From NCBI GenBank assembly GCA_012513195.1, contig JAAZCR010000099.1, forward strand, positions 1-17,963: DNA of 17,963 nucleotides, written 5' to 3'. Source of the DNA: Bacilli bacterium. GTDB taxonomy: Bacteria > Bacillota_I > Bacilli_A > Haloplasmatales > Haloplasmataceae. The notes beneath the pieces were generated by a model, which saw nothing but the letters and a program-made list of their open reading frames with translations, had not been told where the DNA came from and did no database searches. Position numbers and translations under genes: made by a program. Positions within the stretch are counted from its first letter, which is position 1. Each line of letters begins with the position of its first letter. This document shows positions 1 through 7,113 of this stretch, piece after piece.

Positions 1-1
1 A

Positions 2-1300
2 ATGGCAGGTGTGCAACAAGTAATTGAATATTTGGAAAATCTAAGTTTTGACGATGAAGATATCGAATACTTACGCAAGAAAAACATGTTTAGTGAAGGA
101 TTCTTAGAGTACTTGCGCAATTTCAAATTTACTTGTTCCGTTTGGGCGGTAGAAGAAGGTACGCCCATCTTCCCGTATGAGCCGATATTAGTAGTTCGTG
201 GACCGATGATTCAAGCTCAACTTATTGAAACGATGTTACTTGTTACCATCAATCATCAAAGTTTAATTGCGACAAAAGCTAGTAGAATTGTGCGCGCTAG
301 TCAAGGTAGAGCGGTAATGGAATTTGGAGCACGCCGCGCTCAAGGGTATGATGCCGCTATTTATGGTGCACGAGCGGCTTTCATTGGTGGCTGTATTGGT
401 ACTTCCTGTACCCTTGCGGATGAACTGTTTGATATTCCTGCTTTAGGTACGATGGGACATAGTTACATTCAATTATTTGATTCGGAGTTAGAAGCTTTTA
501 GGGCATATGCAAGAACTTATCCAGATAAATGTGTTCTCTTAGTTGATACATATAATGTCTTAAAATCAGGAGTACCCAATGCGATTAGAGTATTTAAAGA
601 AGAAGTCGTTCCAAGAGGATATCGCCCATTAGGTATTAGAATCGATAGTGGTGATATCACTTATTTATCCATCGAGGCTCGCAAGATGCTTGATGAAGCA
701 GGTTTTCCTGATTGTAAAATTGTAGCATCTAACTCTTTAGATGAATACATCATCCGTGATTTGATTAGTCAAGGAGCCAAGGTTGATCAATTCGGGGTTG
801 GTGAAAGGTTAATTACTGCTAAATCATCACCAGTGTTTGGTGGAGTATATAAATTGGCGGCGATTGAAGAAAATGGTAAAATTGTGCCTAAGATTAAAAT
901 CAGCGAAAACATCGCGAAAATCACTAATCCTGGCTTTAAACAAGTTTATCGTTTTTATGATAAAACAACAAACAAAGCCTTAGCGGATGTAATAACGTTA
1001 CATGATGAAGTAATTCCTGAAAATGGTCCTTATGAAATCTTTGACCCTATTAGCCCATGGAAGCGTAAGACCTTAACTAATTATCGAGTGCGTAAATTAC
1101 TTGTTCCGATCTTCATTGATGGTAATTGTGTTTATAAGTCACCAACATTAAAAGAATTACAAGAACGTTGTAAATATGAACTAGGTACATTATGGGATTC
1201 CGTCTTACGTTTTGAAAACCCTCATCAATACTATGTGGATTTATCAAAACCATTATGGGATTTAAAGAATGAAATGATTTATACTCACACTATAAAATAA
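2..1300 (+). CDS. pncB: Nicotinate phosphoribosyltransferase, 5' end outside window
   Basis: The enzyme joins nicotinate to PRPP, with ATP hydrolysis, to give nicotinate mononucleotide, the entry step of the Preiss-Handler NAD salvage route in the cytoplasm. The 432 visible residues include EFGARRAQG (about 107-115) and GTMGHSYIQLF (about 149-159); the latter contains the His expected to be phosphorylated in this family. IRIDSGDI and a GVGERL segment, typical of the phosphate-binding part, follow. Family members are usually about 480 residues and begin with an MTDLYQLTM-like segment that is missing here, so roughly 45-50 N-terminal residues lie upstream of the window. The ATG at position 2 is therefore an internal Met (AG-QQVIEYL matches the family's AGL-QVIEYL region). 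It is the first visible gene of a plus-strand group: the kinase-phosphatase gene starts 15 bases after its TAA stop. Family assignment is firm; the symbol follows usual Bacillota naming. Confidence 0.93.
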   Translation: MAGVQQVIEYLENLSFDDEDIEYLRKKNMFSEGFLEYLRNFKFTCSVWAVEEGTPIFPYEPILVVRGPMIQAQLIETMLLVTINHQSLIATKASRIVRASQGRAVMEFGARRAQGYDAAIYGARAAFIGGCIGTSCTLADELFDIPALGTMGHSYIQLFDSELEAFRAYARTYPDKCVLLVDTYNVLKSGVPNAIRVFKEEVVPRGYRPLGIRIDSGDITYLSIEARKMLDEAGFPDCKIVASNSLDEYIIRDLISQGAKVDQFGVGERLITAKSSPVFGGVYKLAAIEENGKIVPKIKISENIAKITNPGFKQVYRFYDKTTNKALADVITLHDEVIPENGPYEIFDPISPWKRKTLTNYRVRKLLVPIFIDGNCVYKSPTLKELQERCKYELGTLWDSVLRFENPHQYYVDLSKPLWDLKNEMIYTHTIK

Positions 1301-1315
1301 AAAGGTGGAAATAAT

Positions 1316-2575
1316 ATGCGAATTAAAGTCCCTCGTTTTTCCTTAATAGTCCTGGTTGGACCAAATAGTAGCGGTAAATCAAGTTTTGCGGAAAAACACT
1401 TTAAGAAGAGTGAAATAGTGTCTTTAGATAATTGTCGCTATTTGATAAGTGATGAAGCAAGAGACCCACAAGCAACAACGAAAGCATATGAATTAATGAA
1501 TGAAATCATTACGAAACGGCTAAGTTTACGGAAATTAACGGTGGTCGATGCGACTAACGTTCTTAAACATCAACGCTTAGAACTTATCAATTTAGCGAAC
1601 ATACATCATGCGCTAACTGTCGCGATTGTGTTTAACTTACCGAAAGACATTATATTGGCGAATAACCGTCAAAAAGTTTTTGCGGTTGATGAAAATATTA
1701 TTGAATATCAGTATCACCAACTTGAAGATAGTCTTGCGACTTTAAAACAAGAGGGCTTTAATTCCGTCTATATCATCAATTCATTAGAGGAGTTTATGAA
1801 TACAGAAATAACATTAGTACCATTATTTTGCGAAAAGCAAACTGAAACTGGACCCTTCGATATTATTGGCGATGTTCATGGTTGTTTTGATGAATTAAAG
1901 TTGTTACTAGAAAAATTAGGATATATGATCAATAAAAATTATCATGTTTCGCATCCTAATGGTAGAAAGGTCGTCTTTGTAGGTGATTTAGTTGACCGGG
2001 GACCTAAAAGTGTCGAAGTGTTGAAACTCGTCATGACGATGGTTAAAGATGGTATCGCCTTTTGTGTCCAAGGCAACCACGATAACAAATTATATCGGAT
2101 GTTGGCAGGACACAATGTGATGGTAAACCATGGTCTAGAATTAACTCGTCAAGAACTAACACAAGAAAGTGCGATATTCAAACAAGAAGTTGAAGCATTT
2201 TTAAAAGATTTGCCTACCCATTTAATTCTTGATGATGGTAAACTTGTAGTAGCCCATGCAGGAATCAAAGAAGAGTACATCGGTAGACATTCAAAGGAAA
2301 TCAAAGCCTTTACTTTATATGGTGATACCACGAAAGAACTAGATGAGTGGGGTTTACCAGAACGACGTGTCTGGGCTCATGATTATAAAGGAAATGCGTT
2401 AATTGTATATGGTCATACCCCAAATCTTGAACCTGTGATTATTAATAACACAATTAATCTTGACACGGGTTGTGTCTTCGGCAATAAACTAACAGCCTAT
2501 CGTTATCCAGAGGGCGAGTTTGTTGATGTGGATGCATTAAGAAAATATGCTAGTTATCCTAGACCATTACGTTAG
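1316..2575 (+). CDS. Pnkp-like polynucleotide kinase-phosphatase lacking the ligase domain
   Basis: This 419-residue cytoplasmic protein has two catalytic domains in the order of the N-terminal two thirds of bacterial Pnkp, an RNA-repair enzyme. Residues 8-165 form a P-loop kinase: GPNSSGKS at 15-22, D38 as the likely catalytic acid, VVDATNV at 76-82. Residues 181-405 form a calcineurin-type metallophosphatase: GDVHG 185-189, GDLVDRG 223-229, GNHD 253-256, AHAG 313-316, YGHTP 365-369, LDTGC 382-386. The metal ligands all appear present. Full bacterial Pnkp is about 850 residues and ends in an adenylyltransferase (ligase); this protein stops just after the phosphatase, with no ligase remnant downstream and no Hen1 methyltransferase gene nearby. 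A GGTGG Shine-Dalgarno site precedes the ATG. Expected chemistry is 5'-OH phosphorylation and 2',3'-phosphate removal on nucleic acid ends. Action on a small nucleotide, as for PrpE-like phosphatases, is the alternative. Confidence 0.85.
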   Translation: MRIKVPRFSLIVLVGPNSSGKSSFAEKHFKKSEIVSLDNCRYLISDEARDPQATTKAYELMNEIITKRLSLRKLTVVDATNVLKHQRLELINLANIHHALTVAIVFNLPKDIILANNRQKVFAVDENIIEYQYHQLEDSLATLKQEGFNSVYIINSLEEFMNTEITLVPLFCEKQTETGPFDIIGDVHGCFDELKLLLEKLGYMINKNYHVSHPNGRKVVFVGDLVDRGPKSVEVLKLVMTMVKDGIAFCVQGNHDNKLYRMLAGHNVMVNHGLELTRQELTQESAIFKQEVEAFLKDLPTHLILDDGKLVVAHAGIKEEYIGRHSKEIKAFTLYGDTTKELDEWGLPERRVWAHDYKGNALIVYGHTPNLEPVIINNTINLDTGCVFGNKLTAYRYPEGEFVDVDALRKYASYPRPLR

Positions 2576-2588
2576 AGGGAGGAAAATT

Positions 2589-3098
2589 ATGGATGCTTTA
2601 GAAGTAATTTACACCAGGCGAAGTATTCGTCGTTTTACAGGAGAAGTTATTAGCGATGAGTTACTTCAAAAAATATTAAAGGCTGGCTTTCAGGCTCCTT
2701 CAGCCCATAATCGCCAACCTTGGGAATTTGTGGTTATTAACGATAAGAATAAGTTAAGAAAGATAATGGAATTCCATCGCTATGCCCAAATGGCAGAAAA
2801 TGCAGGGTGCGGTATTCTCGTGTGTGGTGATAGTAGTAAGCAACAAACTTTAGGTTTTTTAGTTGAGGATTGTAGTGCTGCTATCGAAAACATGTTACTC
2901 GCAATTCATAGTTTAAATCTTGGTGGTGTTTGGTGTGGTGTTTACCCCAAAGAAGATTTGATGGAATGCTTTACTAAATTATTAGAATTACCTCCTCATA
3001 TTATCCCCATTGGTTTTGTGGTGGTAGGACATAAAGATGAGGAAAAAGCACCAAGAGATAATTATGATGTTAATAAGATTCACTATAATAAATGGTAA
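2589..3098 (+). CDS. Nitroreductase-family FMN oxidoreductase
   Basis: A 169-residue flavoprotein of the nitroreductase family, expected to be a cytoplasmic homodimer using FMN and NAD(P)H. The N-terminal RRSIRRF (about 10-16) and APSAHNRQPW (about 36-45) are the FMN-phosphate and ring-binding signatures. GGVWCGVYP lies in the second half and PIGFVVVGH near the end. The size matches the short subgroup found in anaerobes. The ATG at 2589 is preferred because GAGGGAGG lies just ahead of it; an earlier in-frame ATG at 2547 would run into the kinase-phosphatase gene and lacks a ribosome site. The gene follows the upstream stop by 13 bases and is the last of its operon, closed by the hairpin at 3097-3122. 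The physiological substrate cannot be read from sequence; nitro compounds, quinones and flavins are all possible. Confidence 0.9.
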   Translation: MDALEVIYTRRSIRRFTGEVISDELLQKILKAGFQAPSAHNRQPWEFVVINDKNKLRKIMEFHRYAQMAENAGCGILVCGDSSKQQTLGFLVEDCSAAIENMLLAIHSLNLGGVWCGVYPKEDLMECFTKLLELPPHIIPIGFVVVGHKDEEKAPRDNYDVNKIHYNKW

Positions 3099-3122
3099 AA
3101 GAGTGGTATGAACCACTCTTTT
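3097..3122. terminator. Bidirectional intrinsic terminator
   Basis: A perfect 11-bp stem (AAAAGAGTGGT at 3097-3107 with ACCACTCTTTT at 3112-3122) closes an ATGA loop. The A-run and T-run at its two ends give a U-tract on either strand. It begins in the TAA stop of the nitroreductase gene and ends 5 bases before the stop of the convergent lipoprotein gene, so it can end both transcripts. Confidence 0.88.
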
Positions 3123-3127
3123 ACATT

Positions 3128-3982
3128 TTACTCCCCTTTAACTTCTTTCACAAAGTTTTCATCAATTGTTGTTTTATTAATTGATATGAAGGTAAATGTA
3201 TAGGTTAATTTGATATTAGTGAGTTTACTAAAAGACTGCTCAAGAGCTAAATCATCAAACATTTGTTGGGCGATGTCAGAAGCATCATAAGTAATGCTTA
3301 TTAATTCTTTTAGAGTTTTATTGATGGTAATTGTTTGTTTGACAGGGATATTGTGGTAATTTTCGATATCTACGTCATCTCCAATATAAAGTTTGAGGAT
3401 TTCATCGAAGAGATGCTGGTCTTCCGTTTCTAAGTCGGTAAGCTTATATGATGATTGATATGTGATTTCTTCTATATTGCCATTAATCTTCTTTTCACTA
3501 ATCTCTACATTTTTAGGAATACTATTTAAGGTTGTTTCAAGAGAAGCATTCTCTAGTGCTTCTTCTAATTCGTTTTGTGTTAGTATAGTGACAATAGGTT
3601 CTTCGTCACCCAGTTTTAAATACATGGAGTAAGTATTATTAGTGTCATTTTTCATTATTAACATTTTAATCTTGGGCATATTTAAGCCTAATGTTGTAAT
3701 AGTACTTTTAACGTAAAAAGGTTCCTTAATCTGTTCCTGATGTGTGATAAAGTAGAATCGATATAAACTCTCATTTTGTTCATATTCTAACACTGCTTCT
3801 TCTTTTAAAATGAAACTTTCACTGTTTAGGAACTTATCTTTTGCTTCTGTAAACATTTCAACAAATTGTGTATAGTCATCTAACCCTGTGGTATCTATCG
3901 CACTTGTGGTTGTGTTAGTAGGTTTACACCCACCGAGTAGTAATACTACTAGTAGCACTAGTAGTAAAAATCTTTTTTTCAT
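3128..3982 (-). CDS. Putative lipoprotein of unknown function
   Basis: A 284-residue protein with a lipoprotein signal: MKKR, a Leu/Val-rich stretch and LLGGC, with Cys19 as the likely lipidated residue. A Thr/Ser-rich linker (about 22-30) follows, then a charged, beta-strand-rich domain to the C terminus. It should be anchored on the outer face of the membrane. I recognise no catalytic motif. The alternating strand pattern and length recall LppX/LolA-type or similar sensor-like lipoprotein folds, but this is a guess. The ATG is preceded by AAAGGGATGG. A promoter is visible upstream, with a hairpin in the leader between promoter and start. The gene appears monocistronic: the next gene upstream on the same strand ends 256 bases away and the terminator at 3097-3122 follows it. 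Confidence 0.75.
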   Translation of the reverse strand: MKKRFLLLVLLVVLLLGGCKPTNTTTSAIDTTGLDDYTQFVEMFTEAKDKFLNSESFILKEEAVLEYEQNESLYRFYFITHQEQIKEPFYVKSTITTLGLNMPKIKMLIMKNDTNNTYSMYLKLGDEEPIVTILTQNELEEALENASLETTLNSIPKNVEISEKKINGNIEEITYQSSYKLTDLETEDQHLFDEILKLYIGDDVDIENYHNIPVKQTITINKTLKELISITYDASDIAQQMFDDLALEQSFSKLTNIKLTYTFTFISINKTTIDENFVKEVKGE

Positions 3983-4008
3983 TATCCATCCCTTTCTATC
4001 TTTTTAAC

Positions 4009-4028
4009 GACTATCAATGGTGATAGTC
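4009..4028. other. 8-bp inverted repeat in the lipoprotein gene leader
   Basis: GACTATCA (4009-4016) and TGATAGTC (4021-4028) form a perfect 8-bp stem with an ATGG/CCAT loop. It lies about 26 bases upstream of the lipoprotein start codon, inside the predicted 5' leader. No T-run follows it on either strand, so it is not an obvious terminator; an operator, a stabilising leader hairpin or chance are all possible. Confidence 0.5.
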
Positions 4029-4057
4029 TGTTATAACCTTCTTTAACTTTTACATTT

Positions 4058-4086
4058 ATAATAAAATTTGTATCAACGAGTGACAA
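4058..4086 (-). promoter_or_regulatory. Sigma-A-type promoter for the lipoprotein gene
   Basis: On the minus strand, TTGTCA (4081-4086) and TATTAT (4058-4063) are separated by exactly 17 bases, each matching 5 of 6 consensus positions. The predicted start near 4051 gives a leader of about 70 bases containing the 4009-4028 hairpin. The rest of the 256-base gap, 4087-4238, is very AT-rich and shows only an imperfect inverted repeat (4116-4184). Confidence 0.6.
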
Positions 4087-4238
4087 AAGTAAAAGTATTG
4101 TTAATGGAATCATACACTCTTTGTATTAGTAAATATTCACTATGACAAATAAATCATATTTAGTTTACTTTTTTAATAAAGAGTTATTTCTATTGTAATT
4201 AATTCTGACTATTAAATCAATGTTTGCTAAACTTTTTA

Positions 4239-5087
4239 TCATGATATTTTATGTAGTTTTCGATAATTGTGAGGGGTAGTATGCATGTACTTTTTAAAAC
4301 AGTAACAGAAGTAACTTGAACTCCCAAACCCACTCTTAATCGCAATATCAGTAATGGAATCATTAGTAAGAAGTAGTAACTGTTTTGCATAATTAATGCG
4401 ATATTTCATGAGATACTCATTGGGAGTTAGCCCCATGGTTTGTTTAAAGACGGTGTGGAAATAGAAAGGACTACTATCGACATGACTAGCGATATCCTCA
4501 AGGAGAATTTTATTTTGAAAGTTCTTTTCGATGAATTCAATCGCTTTACTAATCTTACCATAGTAAGGCGAACTAGGTAAGTAGTTTTCTTTGATTTCTT
4601 CATAAAGAGTAAATATAATGTCTAACAAATATGATTTGATTTTTATAGGACTAGACTCGGTTTCATTGATATATTCATCAAGAATCATCTTAAACAACAT
4701 CTCAAAGTATTTATGATTCTTGACTTGATATACATGCGGGTTTTTATCTAAGATTTCATTTTGATAATAAGGCTGGAAAGGTGTATCATAGTCTTTATTT
4801 GTCATTTTAAAAATAACGGTGTAACAAGAGTAGGGTTTTATGCCTTGGGTTTTTTCTCCTGGTCGTTTGAAACAGAGATCACCAGGGCGTAAAGCATAAT
4901 GCTTACCCTCATGAATCATATGACCTTCTGATTTAACTATATATTCAAATTCATAGTTTTCAATATAACGCTCATCAAAAGGTTCGTGGGTCCAATCTTC
5001 ACCATCGAGGTTATAAACATAGGAACGAATGAGAATGGGTGAGATATCAGTGGTACTTAAATCAAGATAAATTTTATCAACTTTCAT
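4239..5087 (-). CDS. AraC-family transcriptional regulator
   Basis: A 282-residue DNA-binding regulator. The N-terminal half (about 1-140) has the strand-rich look of a cupin sensor domain, with ALRPGDLCFKRPGE near residues 65-78. The C-terminal 100 residues form the double helix-turn-helix of AraC proteins: IEFIEKNFQNKILLEDIASHV, then FYFHTVFKQTMGLTPNEYLMKYRI, then ITDIAIKSGFGSSSYFCYCFKKY. The ATG at 5087 is chosen because GGGTGA sits 5-6 bases ahead; the in-frame GTG at 5096 lies within that ribosome site. The gene is divergent from the sugar operon at 5235 across a 147-base gap, the usual arrangement for an AraC activator controlling its neighbour, so a sugar or sugar-derived ligand of that pathway is the likely effector. 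No clear terminator follows its TGA stop. Confidence 0.9.
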   Translation of the reverse strand: MKVDKIYLDLSTTDISPILIRSYVYNLDGEDWTHEPFDERYIENYEFEYIVKSEGHMIHEGKHYALRPGDLCFKRPGEKTQGIKPYSCYTVIFKMTNKDYDTPFQPYYQNEILDKNPHVYQVKNHKYFEMLFKMILDEYINETESSPIKIKSYLLDIIFTLYEEIKENYLPSSPYYGKISKAIEFIEKNFQNKILLEDIASHVDSSPFYFHTVFKQTMGLTPNEYLMKYRINYAKQLLLLTNDSITDIAIKSGFGSSSYFCYCFKKYMHTTPHNYRKLHKIS

Positions 5088-5152
5088 AAGAATCACCCAA
5101 AAAATAATGAACTTATATTAACATATTATCACAAGATTTTGATATTTTAAAC

Positions 5153-5210
5153 ATTTTATTAAAAGAAAAATTTTATTAACTTTGATAAAATATAGGCGAT
5201 TAAAATTAAT
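5153..5210 (+). promoter_or_regulatory. Candidate control region of the sugar operon
   Basis: The sequence ATTTTATTAA occurs twice, at 5153-5162 and 5170-5179, a 17-bp period on one strand that is the layout expected of AraC-family half-sites. It ends just before a candidate -35 TTGATA (5182-5187), with a weak -10 ATTAAT (5205-5210) 17 bases on. An alternative is an extended -10, TGATAAAAT, at 5183-5191. The area is so AT-rich that chance matches are likely. A strong ribosome site (GGAGG, 5220-5224) follows. Confidence 0.35.
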
Positions 5211-5234
5211 TATATAAAAGGAGGATTAGTTGAT

Positions 5235-6314
5235 ATGACATTAAAAGTGGGGATTATAGGTTGCGGAGGCATTGCCTTTGGAAAGCATATGCCTAGCCTC
5301 AAGAAAATTAAAGAAGTAGAGATGGTAGCTTTCTGTGATATCATTAAAGAAAGAGCAGAAAAAGCAGCCAAACAATATGGTACACCAGACGCTAAAGTGT
5401 ACACTGATTATCGGGAATTATTAGAAGATAAATCAATTGATGTTGTCCATGTCTGTACACCAAATCGCAGTCACTCTTTTATTACTGTTGATGCATTGGC
5501 AAGCGGTAAACATGTAATGTGCGAAAAGCCAATGGCCATTAACACTGAAGAAGCAAGAAAGATGTTATAAGCAGCGAAGAAATATGGTAAGAAGTTATCT
5601 GTTGCTTATCAAAATCGTTATCGTCCCGATTCTCTTTACCTTAAAGCAGAATGCGATAAGGGTACATTAGGGGAAATCTATTTTGCGAAAGCTCATGCTT
5701 TAAGAAGACGGGCTGTACCAACATGGGGAGTCTTCTTAAATGAATATGAACAAGGTGGGGGTCCACTTATCGATATTGGTACCCACGCGTTAGATTTAAC
5801 TTTATGGATGATGAATAATTATGAACCAAAGATGGTTACAGGTACAATTTATAAGAAATTAGGAAACCAACGCAATACCGCGAATGCTTGGGGTGATTGG
5901 GATATCGACAAGTTCACTGTTGAAGATAGTGCCTTTGGTTTCATTGTGATGAAAAACGGCGCAACCATCATTCTCGAAGCAAGTTGGGCGCTTAATACAC
6001 TTGATGTAAGAGAAGCACAAACAACCCTTTGTGGTACGCTAGCGGGGGCAGACATGGCAGATGGACTACGGATTAATTATGTGAAGAACAATCGTCAAGT
6101 TGTTGAACGTCCTGCCTTTGGTGGTAGCGGTGTTGCTTTCTATGAAGCTAAGGATACTGATGATCCATCCTATCTAGAAGCAAGATTATGGATTGATGCG
6201 ATTTTAAATGATACTGATCCTGTTGTATTACCAGAACAAGCCTTTGTCGTAACGCAAATTCTTGATGCGATTTATGAATCAGCTCGGACTGGTAAGACGA
6301 TTTATTTTGATTAA
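5235..6314 (+). pseudogene. Gfo/Idh/MocA dehydrogenase interrupted by one in-frame TAA
   Basis: The full reading frame would encode about 359 residues of an NAD(P)-dependent sugar dehydrogenase of the Gfo/Idh/MocA family. Codons 1-111 give the Rossmann fold, with GCGGIA at 9-14 and EKP at 97-99. Codon 112 (5568-5570) is TAA. The same frame then continues without any other lesion through YQNRYRP, GGGPLIDIGTH (His184 the likely catalytic base) and the complete C-terminal domain to a TAA at 6312-6314. The family usually has Glu or a similar residue at this spot (ML-E-AAKK), so one base change from GAA is the simplest origin. No ribosome site precedes the internal ATG at 5808, so the C-terminal part is probably not made alone. 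It heads the sugar operon after a GGAGG site. Recent inactivation, a sequencing error, or stop readthrough are the options. Confidence 0.85.
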
Positions 6315-6324
6315 GGTGAATGAT

Positions 6325-7104
6325 ATGAATTTAGGAATAATTAGTTATAATTATTATGAAAGTGGCATCAAAGGAGTTAAGGATTTAGGGTTAGACTACG
6401 TAGAATTCTGTATCAATGAAGAAGCAGAAAAATTCTTAAAGGAAGTACCTAACCTAAAAAACAATCTTGTTAAGTATAGTGTAAAAGTTGCTTCGATTGG
6501 TCGATGGGGCACTACTCGTATTGACAAAAATGGATTAGTTTTAGAAGAACTAGAAGTATCTTATCGCTTGATTGATGCTTGTGAAACACTAGGAGCACCA
6601 GTGTTTGTTTGTGGATGTAACTATGTTGATGAATTATCCTATTATGATAACCTGACACTTGCGATTAAGTACTTTAAAGCTCTAATTGATTATGCAAGTC
6701 CTAAAGGAGTTAAGATTGCGGTTTATAATTGTCGCTGGAACAATTTCATCTGTACTGATGAAACTTGGCGAATCGTCTTAGGTCATCTACCTGAGTTAGG
6801 TATCAAATATGATCCATCCCACTGTGTATATGATGGCGGTAATTATCTCGAAGAAATTAATAAATGGGGCGAAAGATTCTATCATTTCCATTTAAAGGGT
6901 TCCTTATATATAAATAATCAACGTGTTGATGATCCACCTGCAGGTTTAGATATGACAAACTGGCCAGCAGTAATGGGCTTATTATACGCTAAAGGTTATC
7001 AAGGTATTCTATCGATTGAACCACATTCAAGCACTTGGACAGGAGAACTAGGTGCTAAAGGTGTTGAGTATACGATCAATTACTTTAAACAATTAATATT
7101 TTAG
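6325..7104 (+). CDS. Xylose isomerase-like TIM-barrel sugar isomerase/epimerase
   Basis: A 259-residue member of the sugar phosphate isomerase/epimerase (AP endonuclease 2-like) superfamily. Metal-site segments in the second half are KYDPSHCVYDGG (D163, H166), FYHFHLKGS (H187/H189) and ILSIEPH (E232). The strand that usually supplies the first metal-binding Glu reads IAVYNCRWNNF (132-141) instead, so this ligand may be replaced; the protein may bind metal differently or do different chemistry from its two neighbours. The ATG at 6325 follows an AAGGTGA site; an earlier in-frame ATG at 6262 would overlap the dehydrogenase gene by over 50 bases. It starts 10 bases after that gene's stop and is the second operon gene. 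A role in isomerising, eliminating or hydrating a keto sugar from the dehydrogenases is inferred from context. Confidence 0.82.
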   Translation: MNLGIISYNYYESGIKGVKDLGLDYVEFCINEEAEKFLKEVPNLKNNLVKYSVKVASIGRWGTTRIDKNGLVLEELEVSYRLIDACETLGAPVFVCGCNYVDELSYYDNLTLAIKYFKALIDYASPKGVKIAVYNCRWNNFICTDETWRIVLGHLPELGIKYDPSHCVYDGGNYLEEINKWGERFYHFHLKGSLYINNQRVDDPPAGLDMTNWPAVMGLLYAKGYQGILSIEPHSSTWTGELGAKGVEYTINYFKQLIF

Positions 7105-7113
7105 GAGATAAAT

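Noticed and set aside
2547..2588. Earlier in-frame ATG for the nitroreductase gene
   Set aside because: It lies inside the upstream gene, lacks a ribosome site and adds 14 residues outside the family's usual N terminus; GAGGGAGG points to 2589.
3935..3970. Short CTA/TAG triplet repeats
   Set aside because: They are Leu/Val codons of the lipoprotein signal peptide, so low complexity is expected.
4239..4244. TGA followed directly by TAA (also at 7849-7854), raising the idea that TGA codes for Trp as in Mollicutes
   Set aside because: Trp is encoded by TGG throughout, TatD and EamA end normally at TGA, and the ATGA overlap at 12111-12114 needs TGA to be a stop.
5210..5404. Open frame on the minus strand antisense to the first dehydrogenase
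   Set aside because: It is the shadow of a strongly supported coding region, has no ribosome site and its product resembles no protein.
5808..6314. The C-terminal dehydrogenase part as a separate gene starting at 5808
   Set aside because: The open frame extends upstream to the TAA at 5568, the ATG at 5808 has no ribosome site and lies inside a conserved helix (LDLTLWMM), so it is the rest of one interrupted gene.
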